A DNA stretch of 15,301 nt from Desulfobacterales bacterium (GTDB lineage: Bacteria > Desulfobacterota > Desulfobacteria > Desulfobacterales > C00003060), in assembly GCA_030616425.1 (NCBI GenBank), contig JAUWXJ010000034.1, forward strand, positions 1 to 15,301. The letters run 5' to 3'. The notes beneath the pieces are model-generated. The model was not told the origin of the DNA. It saw only the letters and a list, made by a program, of their open reading frames with translations, and did not search any database. Shown here one piece after another: positions 12,947 through 15,301 of the stretch. How positions within the stretch are numbered: the stretch's first letter is position 1; each line of letters begins with the position of its first letter. Position numbers and translations under genes: made by a program.

Positions 12947-13863
12947 TTCACCCAACCGCAGACCCTACAGTGCCTCCTGCCGTGAGGCATGCCGCCATCA
13001 CAGCCTGGGCAGGTGTCTTCCCCTTCTCCGGGCTTGGGGATTTCCCCTACTTCCTGTCGGTAGATCTCGTAAAAATAGAGATGCTCCTTGCAATAGAATT
13101 TTACCGGATATGCCTTCTTTTTCTCTTCGAATTCTTCATCAGAGATCTTATCTGCAATGATCTTGCGTAAAAAGGCCATCCCTGAGCCAACTTCCAGTGG
13201 GCGCTTGCCCTGCCAGATGAACTCAGGAGGAAGAAAGAGTTCAAATGACTTGCGCAGAATCCACTTTCCCCATATCTTGCCCCCTTCCTCCTTTATCTTT
13301 ACGTCTCCACCGAGGCTCAGGGCGAATGCAACAAAATCCGGATCAAGATAAGGCTGCCGGACATCCAGCCCGAAGTGTTCGCCAATCCTGTTTGAGCTAA
13401 AGTTCATAGAGCGGCTTATCCTTCGGATATAGCCATCGAGATCCTCTATCTCCTGCATGTAGGAATATCCACCGAAGAGCTCATCTCCCCCGTCGCCCGT
13501 CATGATAGACCTGAACCCCTGCCTCTTTACCTCCCTCATCCCGAAGTAAACGGCCAGGTCGTTGGGCAGCGCAGGATCAAAGCTTCTGAGGAGTCTAATG
13601 ATTTCCCTTACAGCGGAAAGGGCCTCATCCACCCCTACTTTCACATGGATAACGTCGAGACCAAGGGGCTCCCTGAGGATAGAGATATACTTGAGGTCTT
13701 CCCCCTTCCCATTTAGGTTCACTGTCACGCCCTTTGCACCGGGACATAGATAGGCAAGTATCCCGGAGTCTATTCCGCCAGAGACAAGGATGGCCCGGCC
13801 CTGGTTTCGTTTGAGGGCTTCTGTAAGTTTCTGTCTGAGTTCGGAGAATCGGCTCTCAATCAT
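12943..13863 (-). CDS. Asparagine-synthase-domain protein without glutaminase domain
   Basis: The protein corresponds to the C-terminal ATP-using domain of asparagine synthetase B: PP-loop SGGIDS (residues 28-33) and TGDGGDELFGGY (122-133), followed by VRQPYLDPDFVAFAL. The N-terminal glutaminase domain with catalytic Cys2 is absent, so ammonia would have to come from solution or a partner, or the product is only an adenylated intermediate. The last about 20 residues are an added zinc-knuckle-like C-x2-C-x10-C-x2-C. I use the ATG at 13863, one base after the receptor stop; ATG 13875 and GTG 13884 are in frame and would overlap the receptor gene slightly. Translation is coupled to the Dph6-like gene by a 4-base overlap. 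The substrate is unknown, and true asparagine synthesis seems unlikely. Confidence 0.88.
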   Translation of the reverse strand: MIESRFSELRQKLTEALKRNQGRAILVSGGIDSGILAYLCPGAKGVTVNLNGKGEDLKYISILREPLGLDVIHVKVGVDEALSAVREIIRLLRSFDPALPNDLAVYFGMREVKRQGFRSIMTGDGGDELFGGYSYMQEIEDLDGYIRRISRSMNFSSNRIGEHFGLDVRQPYLDPDFVAFALSLGGDVKIKEEGGKIWGKWILRKSFELFLPPEFIWQGKRPLEVGSGMAFLRKIIADKISDEEFEEKKKAYPVKFYCKEHLYFYEIYRQEVGEIPKPGEGEDTCPGCDGGMPHGRRHCRVCGWVK

Positions 13864-13864
13864 C

Positions 13865-15301
13865 CTAATACTCATACGTAACACTGAAAAAGAAAGATCT
13901 TCCCGCTCCAGGCCACCCTTGCACGGAAGTTACGCCGGTATCCTGGTTCTTGAAGGTGGACAGATAGGTATCGTATGCTTTGTCAAACAGATTAGCGCCA
14001 AGGCCAGAAAGCACCCAGTGATCAGAAAGGCGCTGTTCTACTTTCAGATCTGCTGTCCAATATGAGTCCAGCGTGTAGACAACTGTCTTGTAATTGACCC
14101 AGTCAGTGGTCTCGTCGCGGTACCAGAGTCGATCACTCACATAACGCACCGTAACGGAAGCAGTCAGGTCGTGGGCGTTTTCGTAGATCAGACTTCCTTT
14201 GAACTGATGCTCCGGGCTGTAAATGGCCCGGCGCGTGGTCCAGTCTTTTTGTGCAGTAGCAACCTCTTTGCCGTATTCTTCTGCTTCTTCTTCTGCATCA
14301 AGATAGGTATAGCCCATAGACAGGCTAAAATCATGGACGGCCCTTATCATTGTACCGAACTCAAAACCTTCGGCCCTGTATGATTTCAGGTTCACGGGTG
14401 AGTATACCGAGGTTACAGGGTCTGATCTCCACTGAATCCTGTTGCTCATATCCCATCTGAAGTAGGATGCGTTCAAGAACAGCCTGTTGTCAAAAAGGGC
14501 TTGTTCTATGGTAGCGTCTGTATGCCAACCTGTTTCCGGTTTAAGATCTGGATTGCCCTTTCCCATTGGGTCTTCTGGCCAGAAAAGGTCGTTGGGCGTC
14601 GGCGCATTAAAGTGCTTTCCATGGCTAAGCTTCAGGGCTGTATTTTCCAATGGGTTGATAATCAGCCCGTAGCGTGGAAGGTCTTTATACCCGAATGTAG
14701 AGTGGTCTTCATGCCTTATACCGGCCAGTACCTTAAAAAACTTGGAGAGCCGGTATTGGGCCTCTGCAAAGGTTCCGGTGGTGTGCAGGTCAGCCTTGTC
14801 GACAGATCTTGACCCGGACACTTCAGCTCCTGTCGTATCCAGATCCAAGCTCTCATTTTCCCAATCGTAGTCTTTGTATTCAACGCCTAATAACAGGTTT
14901 GCGCCCTTAAAAGGTTTGATATCCACATTTCCCTCAGTCCCAAGCACTTCATTGGTAACCCAAATTCGATTTCCTATACCACCATATTTATGGTAACGCC
15001 CATAATTGTAGTTCCCCATATACGTGTAATCTCCCTTGAGATTGAAGACCAACCATTCTACGGGTTTGCTCTTGATTTGGAGAACAACGTGGCCATCTTC
15101 ATCGGTGCCATGGTCGACCAGGCTAGCAACGTCGCTGTTGTAGAATTTCACTCCGTTTATGAAATAATCCTGGGTTCCCGCAGGCGGCTTGATTCCGGGA
15201 CGGCCGAATTCCCGCTCAATATAGTCGCCGTAAAGACTTATGTCCAGATGATCGCCCTTGTCCAGGACCAGATTGAGCGAAACGTCTTTATGGGTCAGAT
15301 C
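13865..15301 (-). CDS. btuB: TonB-dependent outer-membrane receptor, 5' end outside window
   Basis: The reading frame is open to the right edge, giving the last 478 residues; the plug domain and signal peptide lie outside the window. The sequence is a beta-barrel with alternating amphipathic strands. It contains the conserved TonB-receptor segment LSHGKHFNAPTPNDLFWP followed by GNPDLKPETG, then many aromatic strands (FLNASYFRWDM, FSLSMGYTYLDAEEE, LTASVTVRYVSD). It ends FFFSVTYEY with a C-terminal aromatic as needed for outer-membrane insertion. An internal GTG at 15151 is not a start. The gene heads the visible corrinoid operon, one base before the asparagine-synthase-like gene. The BtuB assignment rests on context; siderophore receptors look alike in this region. 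Confidence 0.88.
   Translation of the reverse strand, partial: DLTHKDVSLNLVLDKGDHLDISLYGDYIEREFGRPGIKPPAGTQDYFINGVKFYNSDVASLVDHGTDEDGHVVLQIKSKPVEWLVFNLKGDYTYMGNYNYGRYHKYGGIGNRIWVTNEVLGTEGNVDIKPFKGANLLLGVEYKDYDWENESLDLDTTGAEVSGSRSVDKADLHTTGTFAEAQYRLSKFFKVLAGIRHEDHSTFGYKDLPRYGLIINPLENTALKLSHGKHFNAPTPNDLFWPEDPMGKGNPDLKPETGWHTDATIEQALFDNRLFLNASYFRWDMSNRIQWRSDPVTSVYSPVNLKSYRAEGFEFGTMIRAVHDFSLSMGYTYLDAEEEAEEYGKEVATAQKDWTTRRAIYSPEHQFKGSLIYENAHDLTASVTVRYVSDRLWYRDETTDWVNYKTVVYTLDSYWTADLKVEQRLSDHWVLSGLGANLFDKAYDTYLSTFKNQDTGVTSVQGWPGAGRSFFFSVTYEY

Noticed and set aside
1..15301. tRNA, rRNA, CRISPR array or insertion sequence
   Set aside because: No cloverleaf-type arms with a T-loop motif, no regularly spaced repeats, and no transposase or integrase reading frame were found by eye.

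Overview
The window is bacterial, Gram-negative (TonB/ExbB/ExbD and an outer-membrane receptor) and probably anaerobic. The mix of a MEMO-associated radical SAM enzyme, a decayed UPF0237/UPF0210 pair, a DUF72 protein and a corrinoid salvage cluster looks most like a Desulfobacterota (former Deltaproteobacteria) genome. That assignment is inference from gene content, not a phylogenetic result.

Layout. Positions 1-584 (+) hold a small RRM RNA-binding protein preceded by a terminator-like hairpin, followed by a very basic 57-residue protein. Position 621-1313 (-) is a P-loop kinase-like protein. Positions 1569-1980 (+) are decayed remains of two genes normally found as a pair: an ACT-domain UPF0237 protein and a UPF0210 (PFL/DUF711) protein. 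Next on the minus strand are a radical SAM enzyme of the AmmeMemoRadiSam type and a DUF72 protein. A gene-free, hairpin-rich stretch (3952-4383) precedes a plus-strand pair encoding thioredoxin and a cyclophilin-like (TM1367-type) protein.

From 5175 to the right edge everything is on the minus strand and reads as one corrinoid (vitamin B12) uptake and assembly cluster. In transcription order: a TonB-dependent receptor (5' end outside the window), an asparagine-synthase-domain protein, a Dph6-like ATP pyrophosphatase, a periplasmic binding protein, an ABC permease, an ABC ATPase, a remnant of a second binding protein, exbB, exbD, tonB, cobU, cobT and cobS. Several junctions are 4-base stop/start overlaps. 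The receptor and its own TonB-ExbBD motor would bring corrinoid into the periplasm and BtuFCD would carry it across the inner membrane. CobU, CobT and CobS would then attach the lower nucleotide loop. No corrin-ring synthesis genes are visible, so this is a salvage module.

The most interesting point is the pair of ATP-dependent, amide-forming-type enzymes placed between the receptor and the ABC transporter genes. Bacteria do not make diphthamide, and the asparagine-synthase-like protein lacks a glutaminase domain, so both probably act on something else, possibly the corrinoid or its side chains. Other notable items are the binding-protein remnant between btuD and exbB, the shrunken UPF0237/UPF0210 remains, the nested inverted repeats upstream of trxA, and a heptamer tandem repeat read as the permease N-terminus.
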